Positions 1 through 11,744 of a stretch of DNA of 64,000 nt are shown one piece after another; the first letter of the stretch is position 1, and every line of letters starts with the position of its first letter. The DNA lies in the NCBI GenBank assembly GCA_035384965.1, contig DAOOJE010000007.1, positions 1-64,000 of the forward strand, written 5' to 3'. Position numbers and translations under genes: made by a program. The stretch is from JAAYVZ01 sp035384965. GTDB taxonomy: Bacteria; Acidobacteriota; Thermoanaerobaculia; Thermoanaerobaculales; Thermoanaerobaculaceae. The notes under the pieces were generated by a model, which had not been told where the DNA came from, made no database searches, and was given only the letters and a program-made list of their open reading frames with translations.

Positions 1-52
1 GGGGGTCATTTCTATCGAGCTCCCAAGGGGACATTTCTAAAGAGTGTTGACA
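1..52. mobile_element. Probable terminus of an IS21-family insertion sequence (partial)
   Basis: Two imperfect direct copies of a 16-bp motif (GGTCATTTCTATCGAG at 5-20 and GGACATTTCTAAAGAG at 29-44) lie just before TTGACA at 47-52. Read outward on the minus strand the segment begins TGTCAACA. A TG...CA terminus with repeated subterminal motifs is what IS21-family elements show. No transposase is visible because the body would lie left of the window. The family call rests on remembered end structure, not on a search. TTGACA at the tip could act as an outward -35 for the genes to the right. Confidence 0.4.
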
Positions 53-168
53 CCCTGCCGCGACAGCCCTTGACACCAACTCCGCAGCAGACGAAAATAA
101 CCGGCAGGCCATCTGGCAACAAGAAGTGAACTTGGAGGCAAGAGTTGACGACGAAAGGAGAGTCAAAA

Positions 169-387
169 GTGAGAAAGGCCACCATACTCGTACTTGCTGT
201 AGTGCTGTCCCTCTTGGCCATGCAAGCGGGAGCGACGTGCGTGATCTGCGACAACGTCTGCCTGACGGTCGAGGATCCCGGGTACTACCAGTGTGACGGC
301 TTCCCCGGGCAAGGGTGCATCGCCTTTGGGGCAGGCTGCCCTGGGAGGTACGGGGAGCCCCCGGTGTGTTGCGATCACCAGAGCTGA
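169..387 (+). CDS. Small secreted Cys-rich protein, unknown function
   Basis: This 72-aa protein has a clear N-terminal signal peptide (hydrophobic run ILVLAVVLSLLAMQAGA, residues 5-21). The mature part is about 50 residues with eight cysteines, including CVICDNVC near the mature N-terminus and a terminal CC pair, so up to four disulfides are possible. The GTG at 169 is chosen because GGAG sits 8 nt upstream (157-160); an upstream in-frame TTG at 145 would bury the signal peptide. The next gene starts 2 nt after the stop, so the two are probably co-translated. I recognise no family. A structural peptide, an adhesin fragment or a bacteriocin-like peptide are all possible, but nothing in the sequence decides. 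Confidence 0.6.
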   Translation: MRKATILVLAVVLSLLAMQAGATCVICDNVCLTVEDPGYYQCDGFPGQGCIAFGAGCPGRYGEPPVCCDHQS

Positions 388-389
388 CA

Positions 390-1370
390 ATGGTCGTTCC
401 GTTGATCTTGCTGTGCGCACTGGCGGGGGCCGCAGCCCCCGCCGTTTCGCCCTGTGGGAGTGCCGAGACCTGTCTTGCCCTCGCGGGGAGCCGGGTCAGC
501 TTGCTGCCCGAGGGGCGTGAGGAGATGCGGCGGTGTGTGGATGTCTTGACTCCTGTTGCTGATCGGTGGCCGGAGGATTGGCGGATTCGGTGGCGGCTCG
601 CACAGTGCCACATGAGCCTCGGGCAGTTCGAGCAGGCGATGAAGGTCGCCGGGGCCTGCACTACTGCACACCCTGGCTCATACGAGTGCCTGTACAGCTT
701 CGCGTTCTCCACGAAGCAGGCCAAAGGGGAGGAGGCGGCAGCGGACCTTTACGAGCGCCTTGCAGCAATGGAGATCGCCCAAGGACGCCGGACTACCGCG
801 CTGCCATGGCTGGTATCTGGGGCGCTCAAGAATGAGGATGTCGGTGCGGCGAGGAGATGGCTTGAACTGGCTCTGCAGAACGCGACGAGCACGGAGGAGA
901 GGGCGGGCCTGGCAACAAGAAGAGCCTCGCTCGCTATTCTTGAGCACGACAAGGTCCTGGCGCTGCGCTCGGCCGACGAAGCTGTGGCTCTCTGTCCCAA
1001 GCGCGCGGATGTCGCTGTCTCTCGCGTATTCGTTCTGCTCGTCGTGGGCGAACTGGACGCGGCCCGCAAGGCGATCCTTGCACTGCCGATGGGCGAGGCG
1101 AGCACATTCGATATCGAGTGCGTGCAGTGGGCCGATAGGGTGCTCTCACGCACAGCGCTCCGAGGTGACTTGGCGGCGTGGAGTGCCAGGCACAATCACC
1201 ACAGGAGCTTCCTGCTACGTGCCTTGGAAGCCCATCTCGCGGGCGACGACCAAGTGGCGTGCACGGTCCTCAATGATGGGCACGCGTTCGCGGGGAAACC
1301 GTTCCTGCATCCGTTCTGGCTCAAGGGGTGCGAGATGCCCTCTTGCCGGCTTTCAAAGGTAACGCCATGA
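390..1370 (+). CDS. Exported helical-repeat (TPR-like) protein, unknown function
   Basis: This 326-aa protein starts with a signal peptide (MVVPLILLCALAGAAAPA). The rest is Ala/Leu-rich helix pairs of TPR type, for example WRLAQCHMSLGQFEQAMKVA and later stretches around LALRSADEAVALCP and VGELDAARKAILALP. The ATG at 390 is preferred over an upstream in-frame ATG at 315 because it places the signal peptide at the N-terminus and lies 2 nt after the preceding stop. Its 3' end overlaps the next start as ATGA (1367-1370), indicating a coupled operon. The likely role is a periplasmic or surface interaction scaffold. No catalytic motif is visible. Confidence 0.6.
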   Translation: MVVPLILLCALAGAAAPAVSPCGSAETCLALAGSRVSLLPEGREEMRRCVDVLTPVADRWPEDWRIRWRLAQCHMSLGQFEQAMKVAGACTTAHPGSYECLYSFAFSTKQAKGEEAAADLYERLAAMEIAQGRRTTALPWLVSGALKNEDVGAARRWLELALQNATSTEERAGLATRRASLAILEHDKVLALRSADEAVALCPKRADVAVSRVFVLLVVGELDAARKAILALPMGEASTFDIECVQWADRVLSRTALRGDLAAWSARHNHHRSFLLRALEAHLAGDDQVACTVLNDGHAFAGKPFLHPFWLKGCEMPSCRLSKVTP

Positions 1371-3478
1371 CAGCCCTCGCCGTTACGACGATCGTCGTGC
1401 TCGTGACGGCTAGCCCCCCCGTTGACAGGGCGACAGTCTCTCTTGGGTGCGGCGACGGTTCGGCGCTGACCCACACCGTCACAGTCGGTGTCCCTGGCGA
1501 GTTCGCTTCGCCGTGCGTGCCGGTGGTGTTGCGTGCGAGCGCTGATGGCTATGTGGACGCCGTGGGCAGTGCGGGATCACCGGGGGCGGTCGTGAGCCTG
1601 AGCCTGGCGAAGCCGGCGATCCTGGAGCTGCCGAGAGGAGCTTCACGTGCAACTGCGGCAGCGTGGTACCGGAAGGAACAGCCGCTCGAGCGCTTCGCGG
1701 TTGAGGAGGAGACGGACACCCTTGCCGTTTCACCCGGCGCCGGGTGTCTGGTTCTCCTTAGGCCCGGGTTCGTTGCCGCGTGCGTCCCGCTGGTGGCGGG
1801 TCCAGGCCAACGGCTGGCGATAGCTTCGCCAAGGTGGGAAGCCGGGGCGGATCTGAGGGGCGCAGTGGCAGACGGCTCGGGGATTCCGCTCACCGGCGCT
1901 CGAGTCGAGCTTGTCCAGATCGAGGCGGCTGAGGCCGAGAAGAACGACCCCTGTGTCGGTGCCGTGGCAGCTTTGGGATTGAGAGAATCCATGTCGACGG
2001 AGGGCGGCACGTTTGGCTTCTCGGGCGTTGGGGCTGGCGCATGGCTTGTCCGCGCGGAGTTGGAGGGCTTCGCGCGAGGGGAACAGCGTGCCGTTGTCGA
2101 CCTGACCGTGTCCCGGACCGTAGCGCTTAGCTTCGTACTGCGGCCGCAGAGCGGCATCCTGGCGGAGGTTGATCCGTCGTTGTGCGGCGAGGAACCTCCC
2201 TTCGAGCTTGTCCTCGAGCGGGAGGTCATCACGAGTGAGCGCGCCGACGAGCGCTGGAAGACCGAACACCAGGCGGTTGTCGGGAAGGAGCTGCGCGCCT
2301 CCCTTGACGCTCTAGCGCCGGGGCTCTACCGACTGACGCTCCGCAAGGTGGGCTCCGAGATGGTCTCCAAGACCATTCATGACCTCCCGTCTGGCCAAGT
2401 AACGAGGATCACGCTCAGGCCGGCACCGATCACTGTTCAGGGTACCGTACGACAGGAGGGGAGGGCGGTGGACGGTGCGAGCGTGACGCTGCGGCGGGAG
2501 GGCGTCGAATTCAGGGCCGTGACGGACACGCAGGGCGCGTATGAGGTACGAGTGTGGAACCCGGCGTGGTACTCGATGACTGTACAACCCAACGGGGCCG
2601 AGACATTCCTGCCGGAGGTGATCGACCTCCAGGACGCCGGCGGGGGGGATGTCGTCAGGCGGGACATCGACCTTCCGGAGAGATCGCTCGCTGGACTGGT
2701 CGTTGATCGGGCGTCGAAGGAGCCGGTGCCAGGCGCGAGGGTTCGGATTGATGAGGTGCGAAGGAGCCGGGGAATGGCCTCACAGCGGGCGGTGTCGACC
2801 GGTGCCGATGGCAGGTTCACGGCCCGCTTTCTGTCAGAGGACGCGACGATCTCGCTCAAGGTGGATGCCGAGGGCTACCTCCCGCAGAGGCTAGCCGTTG
2901 GCCAGGGCGGCGTGCCAGGGCCTGAGGTAGTGGTGGAGTTGGAGCGCGGTCAGCATGTGCGCGGCCGCGTCACGGGACCCGCGGGCGAACCCGTCGCAGG
3001 TGCGACAGTCATGGTGTTCGCGGATTCGCTCGACCGATCCGCCGCGGGAACGGCGACCACTTTGGCGGATGGATCCTTTGCGCTCTCGGCGCGCAGAGGA
3101 ACCCTGCTCTGGGTGGTGGCGCAGTCCTACGGAATCGGAGCTGGTGTCGCTTCGGAAGACGATGTCACCGTGCGAATTCCTGGCCTTAGTCCGTCGTTCG
3201 AGGCCGTGGTGAAGACGGGGAAAGGGGACCCAGTTGCGGGAATCGCCTTGACGCTAATGCGTCCGGACGGCATTGTCATTCCGCTCAGGGTTCTGAGTGT
3301 TCATGCGATGTTGCATGGCGGGAGATACCGCAGCGACGACCGAGGTCGCCTGATTCTCACTGGCGTGTCACCCGGGACCTACCAGGCAGTGGCCGTCAAC
3401 CTCGCAGGGCCGATCCCCTTACCGCTGGTGAGCGTTCCCGCACCCTCTCCTGTCGAGCTTCATCTGCCTGGCGTTTGA
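1367..3478 (+). CDS. Large secreted protein with repeated carboxypeptidase-regulatory-like domains
   Basis: The 703-aa product has a signal peptide (MTALAVTTIVVLVTA). It contains at least four beta-sandwich repeats of the carboxypeptidase-regulatory/Ig-like type, recognised by the pattern G-x-V...G-x-P-v-x-G-A-x-V followed by T-x-x-D/A-G-x-F/Y. Examples are DGSGIPLTGARVELV, EGRAVDGASVTLR, SKEPVPGARVRI with GADGRFTARF, and AGEPVAGATVMVF with LADGSFALSA. Such proteins are abundant in Acidobacteriota and sit on or outside the outer membrane. The ATG at 1367 is taken because it overlaps the previous stop, has AAAGG about 7 nt upstream and opens directly on the signal peptide. No enzyme domain is apparent. 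Confidence 0.7.
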   Translation: MTALAVTTIVVLVTASPPVDRATVSLGCGDGSALTHTVTVGVPGEFASPCVPVVLRASADGYVDAVGSAGSPGAVVSLSLAKPAILELPRGASRATAAAWYRKEQPLERFAVEEETDTLAVSPGAGCLVLLRPGFVAACVPLVAGPGQRLAIASPRWEAGADLRGAVADGSGIPLTGARVELVQIEAAEAEKNDPCVGAVAALGLRESMSTEGGTFGFSGVGAGAWLVRAELEGFARGEQRAVVDLTVSRTVALSFVLRPQSGILAEVDPSLCGEEPPFELVLEREVITSERADERWKTEHQAVVGKELRASLDALAPGLYRLTLRKVGSEMVSKTIHDLPSGQVTRITLRPAPITVQGTVRQEGRAVDGASVTLRREGVEFRAVTDTQGAYEVRVWNPAWYSMTVQPNGAETFLPEVIDLQDAGGGDVVRRDIDLPERSLAGLVVDRASKEPVPGARVRIDEVRRSRGMASQRAVSTGADGRFTARFLSEDATISLKVDAEGYLPQRLAVGQGGVPGPEVVVELERGQHVRGRVTGPAGEPVAGATVMVFADSLDRSAAGTATTLADGSFALSARRGTLLWVVAQSYGIGAGVASEDDVTVRIPGLSPSFEAVVKTGKGDPVAGIALTLMRPDGIVIPLRVLSVHAMLHGGRYRSDDRGRLILTGVSPGTYQAVAVNLAGPIPLPLVSVPAPSPVELHLPGV

Positions 3479-4018
3479 CCGCGACCAGTAGCCTCCGCGG
3501 GTCTGCTTCTCTCGGCGGCGATGCAGTGGGAACGGTGGCGCCTGTCTCTGCTGGCGACCGGGGCGGGGGCGAGCGTGGCGCTTGTCATTCTCGGGCACGC
3601 CCTTGCCCGCCGGGCTTCCGCCAGGTCTGGCGGCGGCGGACCGGTGGCGAGCCGTGCGAACCCGAGGAGGCACCTCCCGGCTCGTATCCGACGCGCAACG
3701 GCTTGTCGCCATCCCAGCGCCGCCGAGGCCGCAAGGGATAGGAGTATCCCCTCGGTCGTGGAGGAGGTGAAGCGTCGCGTCAAAGTCATCCAGCGCCCTC
3801 GAGCGGGGGCCGTTCAGCCGCAGAACCATCACCGCAGCGGTTCGGACCCGGTTTCACGCTGCTCCTCGGCGTACGGGGTGTACGGCAACCGCGCCACTCC
3901 GCCGGTTCGATGATTGGGGTCGTTGGGCTGGCGGCGGTGCCTGTTGTCCGGGCGGCAGACGCCCGGTGAGCTGCGGTGCCGGCTTCCAACACGTGCGACG
4001 CGGGGGCGACGCCCGCGG
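3479..4018. other. 540-bp gap between convergent genes, no convincing gene
   Basis: Open frames exist on both strands, but none has a Shine-Dalgarno, plausible composition or a recognisable fold. One plus-strand frame from about 3521 begins with a possible single membrane helix (LSLLATGAGASVALVILGHA) and then turns into low-complexity Arg-rich sequence, so it may be a decayed remnant. An imperfect GC stem (cgcgggg...gcccgcg, about 3999-4017) just past the lhgO stop could help terminate that operon, but it lacks a T tract. Confidence 0.4.
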
Positions 4019-5233
4019 CTACGCGAGGCCGAAGTTGGCGCGGGCCATGTCGGCGATCGACGCGCCGATGGCGATCGAGGCGGTGGCGGCGGGGGACGGG
4101 GCGTTGAGCACGTGCACCATGCGCTCGGCCTCGACGATGCGGAAGTCGTCCACGAGCTTGCCGGTGGGCTCGAGCGCCTGAGCGCGCACGCCGGCGCCGG
4201 AGGGGTGCACGTCCTCGGGGCCGAGCTCGGGCAACAACTTCTGCAAGGCCCTCACGAACGCGGCCTTGGAGAACGAGCGGTGGAACTCGCCGAGGCTCAT
4301 CCGCCAGTACTTCGACGCCATGCGCCAGAACCCCCCGTACGTGGCGAACGTCGCCGCGTCGCGGAGCGAAAACGAGGTCCTGGTGTACCCCTCGCGCTTG
4401 AACGCCAGCACCGCGTTGGGTCCGGCCTCGACGCCGCCCTTGATCATGCGGGTGAAGTGCACGCCGAGGAACGGGAACTCCGGGTCGGGGACGGGGTAGA
4501 TGAGGTTGCGCACGAGGTGCTGTTTGCCGGGCACGATCTCGTAGTACTCACCGCGGAACGGCACGATCTGCAGCCCCGGCCGCACCCCGCACAGGCGGGC
4601 CACGCGGTCGGACTGCAGCCCTGCGCAGTTGACGAGAGCGCGGCAGTGCACCGTACCGGCGTCAGTCTCGAGCACGAACGCCGCGCCGTCGCGCGCGAAG
4701 CGCCGCACGCGGGCGCCCGTGCACACCTCGCCGCCCCTTTCCTGGACGATGCGGGCGTACGCCTCGGTGACCGCCACGTAGTCGACGATGCCGGTGTACG
4801 GCACCCACAGGCCGTCGATCCCGGCGCAGTGCGGCTCGTGCTCGCGGATCTGCTCGGGTCGCAGCCGCTCGATGTCGACCAGCCCGTTGGCGCGGCCGCG
4901 GCGCTCGAGCTCGTCCAGGCGCGGGATTTCCTGCGGGGAGGTCGCCACCACCACCTTCCCGCATCGCTCGTGGGCGATGCCGTGCTCGGCACAGAAGCGA
5001 TACATCGCCTCGCGCCCCTGCACGCAGTTGGTGGCCTTCAGCGACCCCGGCTTGTAGTAGAGGCCCGAGTGGATGACACCGCTGTTGTTGCCGGTCTGGT
5101 GGGCGGCGAGCTTCGGCTCGGCCTCCAGCACGACGAGCGAGACCGCATGTCGTTGCGCGAGTGCCATGGCGGTGGCGCATCCGACGATCCCCCCGCCGAT
5201 CACAGCGACGTCGTAGGTCTTGGACTCAGACAT
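4019..5233 (-). CDS. lhgO: L-2-hydroxyglutarate oxidase (FAD-dependent)
   Basis: This 404-aa protein matches LhgO/L2HGDH in length and order. An N-terminal FAD-binding Rossmann motif (VAVIGGGIVGCATA) is followed by the family signature HQTGNNSGVIHSGLYY, and the C-terminal part ends in a second nucleotide-binding region (HVLNAPSPAATASIAIG). The enzyme oxidises L-2-hydroxyglutarate to 2-oxoglutarate and passes electrons to quinone. The ATG at 5233 has GGGAGAAG just upstream, and it overlaps the end of the upstream dehydrogenase gene by 8 bp. It is the last gene of the carboxylase operon. The substrate could be another L-2-hydroxy acid, since DAO-family members are hard to separate by eye. Confidence 0.85.
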   Translation of the reverse strand: MSESKTYDVAVIGGGIVGCATAMALAQRHAVSLVVLEAEPKLAAHQTGNNSGVIHSGLYYKPGSLKATNCVQGREAMYRFCAEHGIAHERCGKVVVATSPQEIPRLDELERRGRANGLVDIERLRPEQIREHEPHCAGIDGLWVPYTGIVDYVAVTEAYARIVQERGGEVCTGARVRRFARDGAAFVLETDAGTVHCRALVNCAGLQSDRVARLCGVRPGLQIVPFRGEYYEIVPGKQHLVRNLIYPVPDPEFPFLGVHFTRMIKGGVEAGPNAVLAFKREGYTRTSFSLRDAATFATYGGFWRMASKYWRMSLGEFHRSFSKAAFVRALQKLLPELGPEDVHPSGAGVRAQALEPTGKLVDDFRIVEAERMVHVLNAPSPAATASIAIGASIADMARANFGLA

Positions 5234-6494
5234 GCTCTTCTCCCGGCTGCTTCGGCGCGAACTCGCACTCCTCGCGCACGGGCTGGACGACGAGCGGCGG
5301 CGCACCCACCGCCTCGCCCAGCTTGCAGAGGGTACCAAACACGTTCTCGCCGAGCGGAATCCCCACCTCGCGGTGGACGAGCGTCCTGGCCCATTCCTTC
5401 TCGCCGTGGACGAAGATCGCCTGCTCGCCGAGCGCCTTGCGCGAGCCCTTGAGGCGCTCGATGTAGTCGTCCATGCGGGCGGCGAACTCGTGGCGCGGCA
5501 TGAAGCGGGCGAGGTCGATGGCGGCGAAGAAGTGCCCGACGTTGGGAAACACGGTGGAGCCGGCCTCGGGGTTGCCGTGCACGTCGTCGACGTCGGGGCC
5601 GTAAGCGGCCCCCGAGAGCACGCCGCACAGGATGTCGACCATGAGCGAGAGGCCGTAGCCCTTGTGGCCGCCGTACTCCTCGCCCCGCCCGCCGAGCGGC
5701 AGGATGCCGCCGCCGGTGCGCTCGATGAGGTTCTTCAGGACCTGCCCGGGGTTCTGGCAGTCGTAGCCGATCTCGTCCACTGCCCAGCCGACCGGCATCT
5801 GCCTCGCGGCGCGGTCGTAGACCTCGAGTTTGCCGCGCGGCACCACCGAGGTCGCCATGTCGAGCAGGAACGCCGGATAGCGGCCCGCCGGGGCGCCGAG
5901 CGAGATCGGATTGGTGCCGATCATGATCTCCGCTCCGAACGTCGGCACGACGAGCGGCGCCGAGTTGGTGAGCGAGATCCCGATCATTCCTTCCTCGACC
6001 GCCTTGAGCGCGTAGTAGCCTGCAATCCCGTAGTGGTTCGATTTCTTGACGGTGACCGCGCCGATCCCGTGCGCCCGTGCCTTGTCGATGGCGAGCCGCA
6101 TCCCGAGCTCGCCGGCCACCTGGCCGAGACCGTTGCGGGCATCCACGGTGGCGAGCGCCGGCGCCGGCTCTGCGACCGTCATCTCGACTCCGGGGCGGAT
6201 CGTCCTTTGCTTGATGCCCGAGAGGTAGCGGCCGAGGCGCGCCACGCCGTGGGATGGAATGCCGCGCTCGTCCGCGGCCACCAGATTGCGCGCCACCAGC
6301 CGCGCCTCGCGAGGCGGCACGCCATGGCCGACCAGCACGCTGGCCGTGAAGTCCTCGAGATCGGAAGGCAGGACACGGTTGGGCGTCGTGCAGATGCAGC
6401 ACTCGCGGCAAGCTGCCTCGTGCACCCAGCGCGCGGCGGCGCCTTCGAAGACCGGCAGCAAGCTGTCCGGGATCCGTGGTTGGGGGTTGCGCAT
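5226..6494 (-). CDS. Malate/L-lactate dehydrogenase family (Ldh2-type) oxidoreductase
   Basis: The 422-aa protein belongs to the NAD(P)-dependent Ldh2/YlbC/YiaK family, which is unrelated to classical MDH/LDH. Visible hallmarks are ADERGIPSHGVARLGRY, VKKSNHYGIAGYYAL, the nucleotide-binding stretch IGTNPISLGAPA with FLLDMATSVV, and GGHKGYGLSLMVDILCG. It would interconvert a 2-oxo acid and its 2-hydroxy acid. Residues 1-43 form an extension with a small Cys cluster (CRECCIC) not usual for the family. The ATG at 6494 is kept because GGGAGG stands 6 nt upstream and no better in-frame start exists before the conserved core. It lies 13 bp after the biotin carrier gene and overlaps lhgO. Confidence 0.8.
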   Translation of the reverse strand: MRNPQPRIPDSLLPVFEGAAARWVHEAACRECCICTTPNRVLPSDLEDFTASVLVGHGVPPREARLVARNLVAADERGIPSHGVARLGRYLSGIKQRTIRPGVEMTVAEPAPALATVDARNGLGQVAGELGMRLAIDKARAHGIGAVTVKKSNHYGIAGYYALKAVEEGMIGISLTNSAPLVVPTFGAEIMIGTNPISLGAPAGRYPAFLLDMATSVVPRGKLEVYDRAARQMPVGWAVDEIGYDCQNPGQVLKNLIERTGGGILPLGGRGEEYGGHKGYGLSLMVDILCGVLSGAAYGPDVDDVHGNPEAGSTVFPNVGHFFAAIDLARFMPRHEFAARMDDYIERLKGSRKALGEQAIFVHGEKEWARTLVHREVGIPLGENVFGTLCKLGEAVGAPPLVVQPVREECEFAPKQPGEEHV

Positions 6495-6507
6495 CTCGGG
6501 CCTCCCT

Positions 6508-7005
6508 TCAGTCGCCGACGACCAGCAGCGTCTGTCCGGCCTCCACGGTCTGGCCGGGGCGCACGGTGAGTTGGCGCACCCGCCCGGCGCGCGGGGCGCG
6601 CAGCTCGTTCTGCATCTTCATCGCTTCCAGCACGACGAGCCCCGCGCCGGCGGCCACCTCCTGCCCGTCCTCGACCAGCACCTTGACGATTCGGCCGGGC
6701 ATCGCCGCCCTGACCGGCCGGTCGCCGCCGGCCGCCGTCTCGCCGCCGCCGAGAGCGCGGCTGCGGTGATCGAGGATGTCGATGTCGAAGAAGCGGTTGA
6801 AGACGTTGACGTGATAACCCCCGGGCCGGGCCACCGAGACCACGTCGTAGCACGAGTTGTCGATCAGCAGCACGTCGTGCGAGGCGTCGGAGAAGACGAG
6901 GTCGAGCTCGTGTGGAACGCCGTCGACGAGCACCGTGAAGCGCTGCCCCTCGCGGTTCACCTCGACGGTGTGCACGCGGTCGCGGAAGCGGGCCTGGAGC
7001 TTCAT
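6508..7005 (-). CDS. Biotin carboxyl carrier subunit of acyl-CoA carboxylase
   Basis: In this 165-aa protein the C-terminal biotinyl domain holds the biotinylation motif EAMKM (Lys130), preceded by AAMPGRIVKVLVEDG. The first 80 residues resemble the connecting (BT-like) region that in PccA or MccA links the carboxylase to the biotinyl domain. With the 508-aa biotin carboxylase just upstream (10-bp gap) the pair equals one conventional alpha subunit split in two. It carries CO2 on biotin between the carboxylase and carboxyltransferase active sites in the cytoplasm. Confidence 0.9.
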   Translation of the reverse strand: MKLQARFRDRVHTVEVNREGQRFTVLVDGVPHELDLVFSDASHDVLLIDNSCYDVVSVARPGGYHVNVFNRFFDIDILDHRSRALGGGETAAGGDRPVRAAMPGRIVKVLVEDGQEVAAGAGLVVLEAMKMQNELRAPRAGRVRQLTVRPGQTVEAGQTLLVVGD

Positions 7006-7015
7006 GCCGGCCTCC

Positions 7016-8542
<1,527 letters not shown>

Positions 8543-8591
8543 CGCCCCGCCCTCCGGGAGTGGACGTTCGGATGCGGTTCGGGTCGGGCCC

Positions 8592-10142
<1,551 letters not shown>

Positions 10143-10356
10143 CACTCTCTCCCGACAACGGCGCCCCGCGCCGCCGCCCGAGCGCCGCCTCGCCGGCGCG
10201 AGCGCCGGGCGGCGGGGAACGGGTCGGTGCCAACATGGCTGGTCACAGCTTCGCCGTCGTCCGACCAAGCAACCGCGAACGGGGGCGAGGGCATTCCCTC
10301 AAACTGGAAATGAATCTTCTCCCGCCGGGTTTTCACCACCACAGGGAGGGCCGGCG
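10143..10356. promoter_or_regulatory. Divergent intergenic region between carboxylase operon and citrate synthase
   Basis: This 214-bp spacer separates two divergent transcription units and must carry both promoters. GGGAGAGAG serves the leftward ATG, and GGGAGGG about 6 nt before 10357 serves citrate synthase. The right half is locally AT-richer (around 10295-10335), as expected for a promoter, but I could not assign -35/-10 pairs with confidence. Confidence 0.4.
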
Positions 10357-11688
10357 ATGCCGAAGGAGACCGTCACCATCACCGACAACCGCACGGGGCA
10401 AAGCTACGAGCTTCCGATCGACCACGGCACCATCAAGGCGCTGGATTAGCGCCAGATCAGGACCGGACCGGACGACTTCGGGCTGATGACGTACGACCCC
10501 GGCTATATGAACACGGCCTCGTGCCGCAGCCGCATCACGTACATCGACGGCGACCGCGGCATCCTGCGCTATCGCGGCTACCCGATCGAGGAGCTGGCGG
10601 AAAAGAGCAGCTTTCTCGAGGTGGCGTACCTGCTGTGGACGGGCGAGCTGCCGACCGGCGACGAGCTCGAGCGCTGGGAGCACGGCGTCCGCTACCACAC
10701 GATGATCCACGAGTCGATCAAGAAGTTCCTCGACGGCTTCCGGCACGACGCGCACCCGATGGGGATCCTCGTCTCGACGGTCGCGGCGCTGGCCACCTTT
10801 TACCCGGAGTCCAAGAACATCCAGGATCCCGAGACGCGCCGCATCCAGTTTTACCGGCTCATCTCCAAGATGCCGACGCTGGCGGCGTTCGCATACCGAC
10901 ACTCGGTCGGCATGCCGTACGTCTACCCCGACAACACCCTCGGCTACACCGAGAACTTCCTCAACATGATGTTCCACGGGCGGGAGCCGGTCGGCTCGCT
11001 CGACCCCAACTCCCACCACAGCCCCGTGCTCGCTCGCGCTCTCGACGTCCTCTTCATGCTGCACGCGGACCACGAGCAGAACTGCTCGACGAGCGCGATG
11101 CGCATGGTCTCTTCCGCCTTCACCGACCCGTACACCTCGGTGGCGGCGGCGGCGGCGGCGCTGTATGGGCCGCTGCACGGCGGGGCCAACGAGGCGGTGC
11201 TGCGCATGCTGCGGGAAATCGGGCACGTGCAGAACATCCCGGCGTTCATCGCCGCCGTCAAGCGCGGCGAGCGCAAGCTCATGGGGTTCGGCCACCGCGT
11301 CTACAAGAGCTACGATCCCCGTGCCAAGGTCATCAAGTACTGGGCCGACAGGGTGTTCGAGGTCACGGGCCGGAATCCGCTCATCGACATCGCGCTCGCG
11401 CTCGAGGAGATTGCCCTCGGCGATGACTACTTCGTCAGCCGAAAGCTCTACCCCAACGTCGACTTCTACTCGGGGATCATCTACGAGGCGATGGGATTCC
11501 CCACCGACATGTTCCCGGTGCTGTTCGCGATTCCCCGCACCGCGGGTTGGCTCGCCCAGTGGCGGGAAAGCCTGGAGGACCCGGACCTCAGGATCGCCCG
11601 CCCGCGGCAGGTGTACCTCGGGTCGGGTCTGCGCTCCTACGTCCCGGTCGCCGGGCGCGCTTCCGCGGGTGTGGGCAACGGGATCTGA
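10357..11688 (+). pseudogene. gltA: Citrate synthase interrupted by an in-frame amber codon
   Basis: The frame from ATG 10357 reads 30 residues typical of a citrate synthase N-terminus (TVTITDNRTGQSYELP, HGTIKALD), then TAG at 10447-10449. It then continues in the same frame with RQIR...DDFGLMTYDPGYMNTASCRS and the whole enzyme to 11688. Without the stop it would be 443 residues, the normal length. Catalytic-region motifs are intact (FGHRVYKSYDPRAK, HGGANEAVLRML). Homologues have Leu here (DLRQI), so one TTG-to-TAG change explains it. An ATG at 10486 allows a 400-aa product lacking 43 residues. A real nonsense mutation, a base-call error and readthrough are all possible. The start has GGGAGGG upstream. 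The reaction is oxaloacetate plus acetyl-CoA to citrate. Confidence 0.85.
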
Positions 11689-11744
11689 CGGCGTGGTGGC
11701 GGACAAGCGGCGCCTGGCCCACCCGCTTCCTCGGCGAGAGGGTC

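Noticed and set aside
3521..3913. 130-codon frame with one hydrophobic segment
   Set aside because: No ribosome site; after residue 30 it becomes Arg-rich low complexity. Kept only as a possible remnant in the gap description.
4736..5057. Plus-strand frames around 4788-5057 as small genes
   Set aside because: They lie wholly inside lhgO on the opposite strand and lack starts with ribosome sites.
3914..5452. Long plus-strand open frame antisense to lhgO and the dehydrogenase gene
   Set aside because: It is a GC-driven shadow of genes with clear family motifs; its translation is low-complexity Arg/Ala/Gly.
10447..10449. Amber codon reassigned to a sense codon
   Set aside because: Several conserved genes in the window end at TAG exactly where their families end, so TAG works as a stop here.
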